This document shows positions 51,615-59,260 of a stretch of DNA of 64,000 nucleotides, in pieces (positions within the stretch are counted from its first letter, which is position 1; each line of letters starts with the position of its first letter). The DNA is from Tenggerimyces flavus. GTDB lineage: Bacteria > Actinomycetota > Actinomycetes > Propionibacteriales > Actinopolymorphaceae. Under the pieces are notes generated by a model. That model saw only the letters and a list, made by a program, of their open reading frames with translations. It was not told where the DNA came from and ran no database searches. The position numbers were made by a program, and so were the translations under genes. The stretch spans positions 2,480,001 to 2,544,000 of the forward strand of contig NZ_JAFBCM010000001.1 in NCBI RefSeq assembly GCF_016907715.1, written 5' to 3'.

Positions 51615-51690
51615 GCCCCCGTAGCCCAACTGGTCGAGGCGGCCCACTTAAAATGGGTGCCAGCTGTGGGTTCGAATCCCACCGGGGGCA
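51615..51690 (+). tRNA. tRNA-Leu(UAA)-like, short variable arm
   Basis: Cloverleaf with a perfect 7-bp acceptor stem (GCCCCCG/CGGGGGC), discriminator A and no encoded CCA. The D-arm has 3 bp with a GG in the loop; the T-arm is GTGGG-TTCGAAT-CCCAC. The anticodon stem GCCCA/TGGGT encloses CTTAAAA, giving anticodon UAA (51649-51651), which reads UUA leucine codons. The variable region is only seven bases (GCCAGCT, 51659-51665), whereas bacterial tRNA-Leu normally has a long, base-paired variable arm. An alternative pairing shifted by one would give anticodon AAA, but with a poorer stem. Confidence 0.8.
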
Positions 51691-51888
51691 CGAGGCGGCC
51701 TCCCCTGCTCGCGCGACCTTTGGTCGGCTTCGGTGCGAACGGCGCGGCTGTCCCGCGTTCGTAGGGAGACCCAACTGATCCCCTAACCAGCCAATCTCGC
51801 GGTCGGATCCACGCCGATTCGGCTTGCCGCCACGGAGACTTGGACTCATCCCGTCTGGCGTTCCTTGGGGCAGCGAGAGGTGAGGCAG

Positions 51889-52707
51889 GTGAAGCTGGTC
51901 GTTCTATCGGCAGCGGCGATCGTGGTCTGGGCGGCGTTCATCACCATCAACGGGACTATTCAGTCGGCAGGAACAACGGGGGTCGTCGCATCGACGGTTC
52001 TGGTGCTCGCGGTGGCGATTCAGCGCGTCAACGGTGTTCAGCGTTGGCTTCAAGCACCGAAGAACGATCGCATCGAGCAGGTCCGAACAATTGTCGAGGA
52101 GACGCTGATCGACCTCTGCATGAAGAGGCGAGTCACCGACGACCTCCTCGGTCTCTGCATTCACGTCTGGGAGGTTCCGCTGTGGTACCGCAAGATCCTG
52201 CCGTCCCAGGTGCGGATCTATCTGAAAGACATGATCAAGAAGCGACCGTTCGCCGGCCTGGCGAAGTTCACCATCCGTCCGCAGCTCCAACGGCTGGTCG
52301 CCGTCAGTCTGACGTCGCCGCCCGCTCCGAGTGGGGTGAGGTTCAGGAAGGGCGTGGGCCTCGTGGGCGTGTGCGTGATGAAGAACGACCGTTCGGAGTT
52401 CGTCACGCTGGACATCTCGCGGAACGAGTACCAGGCAGCCCTGCGGGACGATGCGATGTGGGCCACCAGCCATCCGTCGATCACGCGGAACCTGAGGTGG
52501 GAGGACGCCAGGAAGCTGGCCAACTCCTACGGGCAGGTCATCGCGCACGTCGTGCAGGACGTCCGATCCGGTGAGGCGATCGGTTGCGCGACGATCAGCT
52601 TCTCCAGTGCCTCGCCCCAGCTGTTCGACCTCACCACAGCCCTGAACTGCCGGCGACGGCTGAACGTCCTGGTGGCCGGGTTGTCGAAGATCATGACCGG
52701 ACAGTGA
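51889..52707 (+). CDS. unrecognised membrane-anchored protein
   Basis: A 272-aa protein with two N-terminal hydrophobic segments (VVLSAAAIVVWAAFITING and GVVASTVLVLAVAI), then a cytoplasmic part with a GAF- or CHASE-like feel around VWEVPLWYRKILPSQV and GVGLVGVCVMKNDRSEF, although I cannot assign a domain. Codon use is less GC-biased than in the neighbours. It starts 198 bases after the tRNA, where integrating elements often insert, so it may be horizontally acquired. GTG start with GAGG about 8 bases upstream; TTG at 51865 is an alternative. Confidence 0.6.
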   Translation: MKLVVLSAAAIVVWAAFITINGTIQSAGTTGVVASTVLVLAVAIQRVNGVQRWLQAPKNDRIEQVRTIVEETLIDLCMKRRVTDDLLGLCIHVWEVPLWYRKILPSQVRIYLKDMIKKRPFAGLAKFTIRPQLQRLVAVSLTSPPAPSGVRFRKGVGLVGVCVMKNDRSEFVTLDISRNEYQAALRDDAMWATSHPSITRNLRWEDARKLANSYGQVIAHVVQDVRSGEAIGCATISFSSASPQLFDLTTALNCRRRLNVLVAGLSKIMTGQ

Positions 52708-52720
52708 GGACTGCGAACCG

Positions 52721-52936
52721 ATGCTTCGGATCGAGCGGTTTCAGCCTGGAGAACTCGAAGGCGAGATCGACCCACGCGACTACGGCTTCGAGGTGATCCG
52801 GCAGGAGCCGCCGTCCGATCGGGAGCTGGCCGGCGAGTTGGCGAGCCTGTACGCGCGGGCGAAGAGGCGTACCGGGGTCACCATCCCGGAGCTCGAACCG
52901 TTGCTCCCGAGCGAGGCGTCAGGGCAGGGGGTTTGA
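52721..52936 (+). CDS. small hypothetical protein
   Basis: A 71-aa acidic, soluble frame starting 13 bases after the preceding gene and ending inside the convergent TetR gene. It has a helical stretch (DRELAGELASLYARAKRRTG). No motif recognised and no strong ribosome site, so the start is uncertain. It may be cotranscribed with the upstream membrane protein as a two-gene unit. Confidence 0.45.
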   Translation: MLRIERFQPGELEGEIDPRDYGFEVIRQEPPSDRELAGELASLYARAKRRTGVTIPELEPLLPSEASGQGV

Positions 52937-53497
52937 CGAGGGGCGGAGGCTGTCGAGGAGGAGGGCGAAGTAGCGGCGCCAGCCGTTGGGGGGTGTGACG
53001 TGCATGGTGTTCATCAGCATCACCACCAGGACCGGGATGTCGTCCGGCTGGAGGTCGGCCCGTACGAGGCCGCGGGACTGGGCTTGGCGCATCAGTTGAG
53101 CCAGTTCGTCGAAGAAGCGGTTCGCCAGCGCGCCGATGACCGTTCCGGGGTCGCGGGCTGCCTTGATCGTGCCGTGCTCCTCCTCCGTCAGCACCAACGC
53201 TGCCTCCAAGGCGGAGACCATCGCGTTCCAGGGGTCGTCGTCGGCGACCGCGCGCGCCAGGACGGGCTCCACCAGCTCGGCATACCGCGCTTCGAGGATC
53301 GAACGGATCAGCTCGTCCTTCGAGGCGAACCGCCGATACAACGTCGCCACCCCGACGCCTGCCCGGCGGGCGATGTCTTCCAGGGGTACGTCCGCACCAT
53401 CCGGTTCGGCGAAGGCCAGCCGCGCTTCGCACATCAGGCGCTCGGCGTTGCGCGCGGCGTCGGCGCGAAGAGGGCGGACGGGGGTGTTCACGTTCAC
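52919..53497 (-). CDS. TetR-family transcriptional regulator
   Basis: A 192-aa regulator. The helix-turn-helix is VPLEDIARRAGVGVATLYRRF, followed by ASKDELIRSIL. The C-terminal domain (AAARDPGTVIGALANRFFDE-like) is of the TetR_C_33 type seen with many actinobacterial regulators. It is divergent from the P450 gene, and a 30-base near-perfect palindrome between them is the likely operator. Effector unknown; control of the P450 and ferredoxin is inferred. Confidence 0.9.
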   Translation of the reverse strand: MNVNTPVRPLRADAARNAERLMCEARLAFAEPDGADVPLEDIARRAGVGVATLYRRFASKDELIRSILEARYAELVEPVLARAVADDDPWNAMVSALEAALVLTEEEHGTIKAARDPGTVIGALANRFFDELAQLMRQAQSRGLVRADLQPDDIPVLVVMLMNTMHVTPPNGWRRYFALLLDSLRPSSNPLP

Positions 53498-53545
53498 AAG
53501 GTAGCAAACGGTAGTTGGCTCTCACTTGTGTTACCGTGCCAGGAC

Positions 53546-53575
53546 GGCTAAACGAGAGTCCGGTCTCGGTTAGCC
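53546..53575. promoter_or_regulatory. candidate TetR operator
   Basis: In the divergent gap before the P450 gene, GGCTAAACGAGA (53546-53557) and TCTCGGTTAGCC (53564-53575) form a 12-base inverted repeat with one mismatch, spaced by six bases. Its centre lies about 40 bases from the P450 start. A single strong palindrome between a TetR gene and its probable target is the usual operator arrangement. Confidence 0.6.
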
Positions 53576-53600
53576 CCACCCAGGAAGGAACCCCTGGCTG

Positions 53601-54764
53601 ATGACCGAGACTCCGACGCTCCCCGTCCACCTCCGCCGAGACGGCTACGAACCCATCCCCGAGCTCGCCAAGCTCCGCGAGGAGCAACCCGTCTCACCCG
53701 CGGAGATGCTGAACGGCGGCACCGGCTGGCTGGTCACGAGGTACGACGACGTCCGCCACGTGCTGAGCGACGTCGAGAACTTCAGCAACCGCTGGGAGCC
53801 CTCGGAGACCGGCGGCGACGGCTCGGGCTTCCTGCTCGGCTACGACCCGCCCGACCACACCTCGCTGCGCAAGCTCCTCACCGGCGAGTTCACGGTCCGC
53901 AGACTGCGACGCCTCGAGCCGCGCATCAACGCGATCATCGCCGAGCACTTGGACAAGATGGAGCAGACCGGCCCGCCCGCCGACCTGGTCGAGGCGTTCG
54001 CGCTGCCCATCCCGTCGCTGGTCATCTGCGAGCTACTCGGCGTCCCGTACGCGGACCGCGCCGACTTCCAACGCCGGAGCAACATCCGGCTCGACCTGTC
54101 GCTCCCGCTCGACTACCGCATGGAGGTCGAGGCGGAAGGCCTGGAGTACATGGCCAACCTCGTCGCCGAGCAGCGGCGGGACCCCGGCGAGGACATGATC
54201 GGCATGCTCATCCGCGAGCACGGCGACGCCATCACCGACCGCGAGCTGTCCGGTCTCGCCGACCTCCTGCTGCTCGCCGGGCACGAGACGACGTCGAATA
54301 TGCTGGGCCTCGGAACCCTTCTGCTGTTGCAGAATCCCGAACAACTCGCCTTCGCAAGGGATCCCCGCAACATCGACCAGGCCGTGGAGGAGATGCTCCG
54401 CTACCTGTCGATCGTCCGTACGGTGATCCCGCGCCTCGCCAGGACCGACGTCGAGCTCGGCGGCCAGCAGATCTCCGCCGGCGACGTCGTCGTCTGCTCG
54501 GTTCCCGCCGCCAACCGCGACCCTGTGCTCGACCCGCGCGCGGACGAGTTCGACGTGTCGCGCAAGATCGCGGCGCATCTCGCGTTCGGCCACGGCCTGC
54601 ACCACTGCCTCGGCGCGCCACTGGCGCGGATGGAGATGCGGCTGGCGTTCCCGGCACTGTTCGAACGGTTCCCCACGCTGCGGTTGGGGATCCCGGTGGA
54701 GAACGTGAAGTACCGCGCGTTCTCCTTCGTTTTCGGCGTCGCCGAGCTTCCCCTAGAGTGGTGA
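53601..54764 (+). CDS. cytochrome P450
   Basis: A 387-aa soluble bacterial P450 monooxygenase. [15 protein letters not shown] is the I-helix oxygen-activation motif near residue 226, [12 protein letters not shown] the ExxR region, and [16 protein letters not shown] near 329-338 the heme-binding loop with the axial Cys. [17 protein letters not shown] and PAANRDPVL are typical of CYP107-like enzymes. Its ferredoxin partner is encoded 27 bases downstream, and the TetR gene upstream is a probable regulator. Substrate unknown. Confidence 0.95.
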   Translation: MTETPTLPVHLRRDGYEPIPELAKLREEQPVSPAEMLNGGTGWLVTRYDDVRHVLSDVENFSNRWEPSETGGDGSGFLLGYDPPDHTSLRKLLTGEFTVRRLRRLEPRINAIIAEHLDKMEQTGPPADLVEAFALPIPSLVICELLGVPYADRADFQRRSNIRLDLSLPLDYRMEVEAEGLEYMANLVAEQRRDPGEDMIGMLIREHGDAITDRELSGLADLLLLAGHETTSNMLGLGTLLLLQNPEQLAFARDPRNIDQAVEEMLRYLSIVRTVIPRLARTDVELGGQQISAGDVVVCSVPAANRDPVLDPRADEFDVSRKIAAHLAFGHGLHHCLGAPLARMEMRLAFPALFERFPTLRLGIPVENVKYRAFSFVFGVAELPLEW

Positions 54765-54791
54765 ACGAGTCGTCGTAGGAGGGAGTCGGTC

Positions 54792-54998
54792 ATGCGTCTC
54801 GAGGTCGATCGCGATGTCTGCATCGGGTCCGGCAACTGCGTGTTGACGGCGCCGGACATCTTCGACCAGGACGACGACGGGGTGGTGACGTTGCTCGTCG
54901 CCGACCCCGACGCCGACTCTGATACGCGCATTCGTGAAGCCGTCGAACGCTGCCCGTCCGGAGCGCTCGCGATGGTCCAACGCGAGCCGGCGCGCTAG
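54792..54998 (+). CDS. ferredoxin, 3Fe-4S type
   Basis: A 68-aa ferredoxin. VDRDVCIGSGNCVLTAPDIFD has Cys10 and Cys16 with Ser/Gly between, where 4Fe-4S types have an extra Cys; CPSGALAM provides the C-terminal Cys-Pro. This pattern is typical of 3Fe-4S electron donors for actinobacterial P450s. GGAGGGAG lies upstream of the ATG. It lies in the P450 operon, and its stop overlaps that of the convergent truncated hydrolase (shared CTAG). Confidence 0.93.
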   Translation: MRLEVDRDVCIGSGNCVLTAPDIFDQDDDGVVTLLVADPDADSDTRIREAVERCPSGALAMVQREPAR

Positions 54999-55318
54999 TA
55001 CGTCAACTGCCTCAGCACTCTCCGCATCGCCTCGATGCTGATGCCGATCGGGCCGCCGAAGTTCACGAGCACCGAGCCCTTGGCCGGGCGGTCGCCGTCG
55101 GAACGGAGCCGGCCCAGTGTCAACGTCAGCTTGCGTCCGGTCGGGCGGCTCCAGTCGACAGGCACGCGCAGTGTGGCGCACTCGATGCCCACCGTGCCGC
55201 CGCCGTCCGGGCACGGGCCCCAGGCCAGGGGAGAGGCGTACGCGGGCGGGGCGACGAGCGCGGACACCGTACCGGCGAGGGCCACCGCGAGCGTCGCGAG
55301 ACGAAGAAGGGGCTTCAT
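54995..55318 (-). pseudogene. truncated TAP-like alpha/beta hydrolase
   Basis: A 107-aa frame resembling the first fifth of secreted tripeptidyl aminopeptidases. It has a signal peptide ending YASPLAWGPC, then ATLRVPVDWSRPTGRKLTL and VLVNFGGPIGIS, close to the family's VLVNPGGPGGSG oxyanion region, but stops shortly after (RRVLRQLTY). Serine, aspartate and histidine catalytic residues are all absent. The protein would normally run about 450-500 residues. Probably a remnant, although a short secreted protein cannot be excluded. Confidence 0.65.
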
Positions 55319-55413
55319 GCGTGGAAGGATTCCGGGCGCCGTGCGCATCGGACCGCGGTCCGTCCGACCGTGGTCAGAGGCGGCCCAGGCGAGGATCGGG
55401 CTATCGTCAGCCC

Positions 55414-55788
55414 ATGACGGCCTGGTCAGACGTCTGCGCGCTCGCCGAACGGTTGCCGCGCGCTCTGCTCGGGGAGGCGCACGAGGGATCGCCGGCCTGG
55501 TACGTGGGGCGGCATCCGTTCGCTCGGCTGCGGTGGGACGACGACGGGCACGAGCTGTTGCAGGTGTGGACCGGAGATATGGACACCGAGCAGGCGCTCG
55601 TAAACCGGCGCGAGGACTTCCCGGTGATCTGGACGTACCGGTTCCGGGTGAGCATGTGGTGCCGACTCGACCGGCTCGGCCCACGCGAGACCGCCGAGCT
55701 GGTGCTCGACTCGTACGGCATCCGCGGTGGCCCCGGCCCGCGGAAGGAAGTCCTCGAGGGGAACTACCTCCCGCCTGACGAGCACTGA
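55414..55788 (+). CDS. MmcQ/YjbR-family protein
   Basis: A 124-aa protein of the MmcQ/YjbR DNA-binding-like fold. It opens DVCALAERLPRALLGEAHEG and has SPAWYVGRHPFARLRWD, TEQALVNRREDFPVIWT and ELVLDSYGIRGGP in the family order. Unknown function, cytoplasmic. It stands alone between the truncated hydrolase and the repeat copy D. A hairpin follows its stop. Confidence 0.72.
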   Translation: MTAWSDVCALAERLPRALLGEAHEGSPAWYVGRHPFARLRWDDDGHELLQVWTGDMDTEQALVNRREDFPVIWTYRFRVSMWCRLDRLGPRETAELVLDSYGIRGGPGPRKEVLEGNYLPPDEH

Positions 55789-55798
55789 CGCAGAGCAA

Positions 55799-55822
55799 AG
55801 CCCCGGTGGTGACGACCGGGCT
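55799..55822. terminator. hairpin terminator after MmcQ-like gene
   Basis: AGCCCCGGT (55799-55807) and ACCGGGCT (55815-55822) pair with one bulged base around a seven-base loop, 10 bases past the stop, followed by CTCTTG. The remaining gap to 56023 holds repeat copy D and no convincing gene. Confidence 0.5.
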
Positions 55823-55898
55823 CTCTTGCGAGCTGCAGAGAACCAGGTGGCTTGGACCTGTGGCGTAAGTCGGCGGTATTGGTGGACGGGGCGCCGAT

Positions 55899-55985
55899 GC
55901 CGCTTTACCTGGCGAGTGGGTGCTCTACGCGGGGTGTAACCCAGGTAGAGCGGCAAATGATCATGTAAACATGATCATTTGCCGC
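55899..55985. repeat. two-hairpin intergenic repeat, copy D
   Basis: The most complete copy. Hairpin 1 pairs CCGCTTTACCTGG (55900-55912) with CCAGGTAGAGCGG (55941-55953), with one mismatch. The palindrome has perfect 16-base arms, GCGGCAAATGATCATG (55950-55965) and CATGATCATTTGCCGC (55970-55985), around TAAA. The two hairpins share GCGG. Located between two convergent genes. Confidence 0.88.
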
Positions 55986-56023
55986 CACTGGGGAGTCATC
56001 CAGGCACGTTCGTCAGCAGGTGG

Positions 56024-56842
56024 CTAGTCGTCGCCGCGCAGGATGGCGAAGATGCGCAGGAGCTCGATGTACAGCCACACCATCGTGACCGTGAGGCCGA
56101 ACGCCGCGAACCAGGCGTCCTTCTCCGGGGCGCCGGACTTGATGCCCTGCTCGACGTAGTCGAAGTCGAGCAGCAGGTTGAAGCACGCCAGGGCCACGCC
56201 GATGATCGCGAAGATCAGGCCGATGCCGCCGAGGCCGGACAGACCCAGGTTCAGGCCGAACAGGCTCAGCACCAGGTTGGCCATCACCAGCAGGAAGAAG
56301 CCCGCGGTGAGGCCGATGACGAAGCGCTTGAACTTGCCCGTCACCCGGATCACGCGGAACTTGTACAGCGCGAGCATGCCGGCCGCCGCGCACAGCGTGC
56401 CGAGGACGGCCTGCGGCACGATGCCGCTCGACCCGAGGCCGCGGGACGCGTACGCGTCGAGCAGCTCGCTCGCCTGGCCGACGAAGATGCCCTCGACCGC
56501 CGCGTACCCGAGGATCACCGCCGGGTTCGTGACGTGCTTGAGGCTGATGAAGAAGCCGATGCCGAGCCCGACCAGCGCGGCGCCGATCAGGTAGAGGCCG
56601 TTGGGGTTGGTGAAGTACCAGGTCGCGCCGGCGACGAGGATCACCGTGCCGAGCGTCATCGCGGTCCGCGCGACGACGTCGTCGATCGTCATCGCGCCCT
56701 TGGCGCCCTGGGGTCCCTGGTACGACGGCGCCGTGTACATGTCGCGAAGCTGGTCGGCGGACATGCCCTGCGCCTGGGCGGCGTAGCCCGCGCTCTTGAA
56801 GGCGCCGTCCTTCCGAGCGAAGACGGGGTTCTTGCTGTGCAT
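56024..56842 (-). CDS. Bax inhibitor-1/YccA-family membrane protein
   Basis: A 272-aa membrane protein with an about 50-residue cytoplasmic N-terminus and seven predicted helices of the BI-1 (TMBIM) family. Typical segments are MTLGTVILVAGATWYF, VTNPAVILGYAAVEGIFVG, FVIGLTAGFFLLVMANLVLSL and FDYVEQGIKSGAPEKDAW with conserved acidic residues. BI-1 proteins are pH-regulated calcium leak channels in some bacteria. ATG start; the divergent metallophosphoesterase gene begins 277 bases away, with no gene in between. Confidence 0.9.
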   Translation of the reverse strand: MHSKNPVFARKDGAFKSAGYAAQAQGMSADQLRDMYTAPSYQGPQGAKGAMTIDDVVARTAMTLGTVILVAGATWYFTNPNGLYLIGAALVGLGIGFFISLKHVTNPAVILGYAAVEGIFVGQASELLDAYASRGLGSSGIVPQAVLGTLCAAAGMLALYKFRVIRVTGKFKRFVIGLTAGFFLLVMANLVLSLFGLNLGLSGLGGIGLIFAIIGVALACFNLLLDFDYVEQGIKSGAPEKDAWFAAFGLTVTMVWLYIELLRIFAILRGDD

Positions 56843-57118
56843 CCTCGAGGTCCTCCTCCGCCTGGTGGCGGGACGGGCGGTGCTTGGTGGGTGGAGCAGT
56901 GTGGCAATGGTAATGAACAGGTAAAGCGGCTGTCGTCATTCCGAACGACGAACTCCCCGCGTCGTTCGTTCCCGAGACTAGGGCAAAACGGACAAGACGC
57001 CCCGGATGGCCAACTCCGGCGGAGAAGGGGTCGTTCGGTCCAATGTCGGGTGTACGTCAGACGGCTGTCACCTGGCGGCTCTTTGCTTCGGGCGTCAAAC
57101 CTCGAGGGAGGAACAGCC

Positions 57119-59251
57119 GTGTTGAGACCCCAACATGCAGTACTCCGCAAGGTAGGTGTCGTGCTGATCGCCGCCGGAGCGCTCAGCGTCGTCGCCGCGG
57201 GGGCACAGCTCGCCGAGCCGAGGGCGACCGCCGTCGCCGCTCCGGCCCCCAACGCAGCAGCCGCCCTGCCGAGCGACCCGGCCCGCCCGCCGGAGTCGCG
57301 GCTCAAGCCGTCCGCCCAGGTTGACTACGTCGGCAAGGTGCAGGTGGTGCCAGCGGCCGAACACTCCAAGGCCGAAACCGAGACCGTGTCCGGTGTCGTC
57401 TTCCACGACCTCAACCGGGACGGCAAACGCCAGCTCCGCGAGCCCGGCATCAAGGGCGTCACCGTCGCGAACGGTCGCGACGTCGCGACGACCGACCGCG
57501 ACGGCCGGTACGCCCTGCCGGCGCTGGCTGACATGAGCGTGTTCGTCACCAAGCCGGCGAACTACGCCGTACCGCTGGACGAGGACGGCATCCCGCAGAT
57601 GTCGTACCAGCACAAGCCCGCCGGATCGCCGAAGCTGCGGTTCGGTGGCCTGGCGCCGACCGGCCCGCTGCCGGCGGCGATCAACTTCCCGATGGTGCCC
57701 ACGAAGGTCACCAAGAAGTTCGACTGCGCGATCATGGGCGACACCCAGCCGTACTCGAACAACGAGGTCGGGTACGTCCGCGACACCGTCACCAAGGACC
57801 TCGTCGGCAGTGACCTGTCGAAGACCGAGTGCATGCTGATCCTCGGCGACGTCGTCGGCGACGACCTCGGGCTGCTGCCCCGGTTCAAGGACATGATGAG
57901 CGTCCTCGGGCTGCCGCAGTACTACGTGTACGGCAACCACGACATGGACTGGGACGCCAAGAGCGACGCCGACGCGGCCGACACCTGGCGGCGTGAGTAC
58001 GGCCCGCCGTACTTCTCCTTCGACATCGGCGAGGTCCACTTCGTCGTGATCGACAACCTCATCTACCCCTGCACAGCGGAGGACCTGCCGCCGAACTGCA
58101 AGAACCCGAACAGCAACTACGCTGGCCGGGTCGCTGACCAGCAGCTGGAGTGGCTGAAGAACGACCTGGCGCGGGTGCCGAAGAACAAGCTGGTCGTGCT
58201 CAACCACCACGTGCCGCTGGTGTCGTTCATCGACAACGAGCAGCTGCCGCACCAGACCGCGAACGCCAACGCGATCTACAAGCTGCTCGAGGGTCGGCCG
58301 GCGCTGGACCTGTCCGGCCACACGCACACGCTGGAGAACATGATCCCCGGCGAGTCGTACAAGGGCTGGAAGGGCGCGGTGGGCGTCGAGAAGGCGCCGA
58401 TCCACCACATCGTCGCCGGTGCTCCGTCAGGCGCCTGGTGGTCCGGTGACCTCGACATCAACGGCGTGCCCGAGACGATCTCGCGGCTGGGCGAGCCGCG
58501 TGGGTATCACGTGTTCAAGTTCGACGGGCCCAAGTACGTCGACACGTTCTACGGATCCGGGCTCGACCCGGATCTGCAGATGTGGTTGTCGTTCAACACC
58601 CCGCAGTTCCGCGAGTGGTTCACCAAGCTGCGCGCGTGGACGGCCGAGAACCCGCCGACCTCGGGCAAGGTGCCTCCGGTCAACTTCAACGACCTGGCCG
58701 ACCTGAAGCTGTTCACGCCGGCCGACCTCGAGTCCGGGGTGTTCCTGACCGCGAACGTGTGGAACAGCACGAAGGACTCCAAGGTGAACGTGAGCATCGA
58801 CGGCGGCAAGCCGTTCGCGCTGACGCGTACCCAGGAGGGCAACGGCGAGGCGATCAAGCTCGGCGTGGACTACGCCGACCCGTTCTCGGCGGTGCGGCAG
58901 CTGCAGGTCGCGCGGTACGGGTTCCAGAGCACGTCGGGCAACCCGCGGGCGCAGGGCTTCGAGACCGGGCGCGGCGACAAGGCCGGGCCGGGCGTGCCGC
59001 AGAGCGGGTCGCCGTCGTACATCGCAGAGAAGTCCAGCCACCTGTGGCGGGTCAAGATGCCGGTGGGCTTGGAGATCGGGACGCACGTGGCCCAGATCTG
59101 GTTCAAGGACCGGTACGGACAGAAGTTCAGCGACGAGATGATCTTCGAGGTGCGCGAGCAGCGGCCGCCGCAGTTCTGGCGGACCGAGCCCTGGGAGACC
59201 GAGACGGCGGCGGAGACCTCCGCCCGGGTCGAGAACGGCATGCCTCGCTAG
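57119..59251 (+). CDS. secreted calcineurin-like metallophosphoesterase with SdrD/Cna-B-like domain
   Basis: A 710-aa secreted phosphoesterase. The signal peptide is followed by a Pro/Ala-rich linker; a Cna-B/SdrD-type Ig fold starts near residue 92 (VSGVVFHDLNRDGKRQLREPG). The metallophosphoesterase core has AIMGDTQPY, MLILGDVVGDD, YYVYGNHDMDWD, VVLNHHVPL and LSGHTHTLEN, the complete D-x-H/GD/GNHD/GHxH metal set. A C-terminal beta-rich domain (AQIWFKDRYGQKFSDEMIFEV) follows. GTG with GGAGG upstream. Calcineurin C-terminal types of this form act on extracellular phosphate esters; the substrate is unknown. A hairpin follows its stop. Confidence 0.9.
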   Translation: MLRPQHAVLRKVGVVLIAAGALSVVAAGAQLAEPRATAVAAPAPNAAAALPSDPARPPESRLKPSAQVDYVGKVQVVPAAEHSKAETETVSGVVFHDLNRDGKRQLREPGIKGVTVANGRDVATTDRDGRYALPALADMSVFVTKPANYAVPLDEDGIPQMSYQHKPAGSPKLRFGGLAPTGPLPAAINFPMVPTKVTKKFDCAIMGDTQPYSNNEVGYVRDTVTKDLVGSDLSKTECMLILGDVVGDDLGLLPRFKDMMSVLGLPQYYVYGNHDMDWDAKSDADAADTWRREYGPPYFSFDIGEVHFVVIDNLIYPCTAEDLPPNCKNPNSNYAGRVADQQLEWLKNDLARVPKNKLVVLNHHVPLVSFIDNEQLPHQTANANAIYKLLEGRPALDLSGHTHTLENMIPGESYKGWKGAVGVEKAPIHHIVAGAPSGAWWSGDLDINGVPETISRLGEPRGYHVFKFDGPKYVDTFYGSGLDPDLQMWLSFNTPQFREWFTKLRAWTAENPPTSGKVPPVNFNDLADLKLFTPADLESGVFLTANVWNSTKDSKVNVSIDGGKPFALTRTQEGNGEAIKLGVDYADPFSAVRQLQVARYGFQSTSGNPRAQGFETGRGDKAGPGVPQSGSPSYIAEKSSHLWRVKMPVGLEIGTHVAQIWFKDRYGQKFSDEMIFEVREQRPPQFWRTEPWETETAAETSARVENGMPR

Positions 59252-59260
59252 AGCAACCAG

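Noticed and set aside
51615-51690. Reading the tRNA as tRNA-Phe (anticodon AAA)
   Set aside because: The shifted anticodon stem is possible (CCCAC/GGGTG), but the CTTAAAA loop with U33 and the GCCCA/TGGGT stem fits better, and a Phe tRNA with an AAA anticodon is not expected in bacteria.
51615-52936. A prophage or integrative element at the tRNA
   Set aside because: No integrase, excisionase or repeat of the tRNA 3' end was found downstream; only an unusual two-gene segment is visible.
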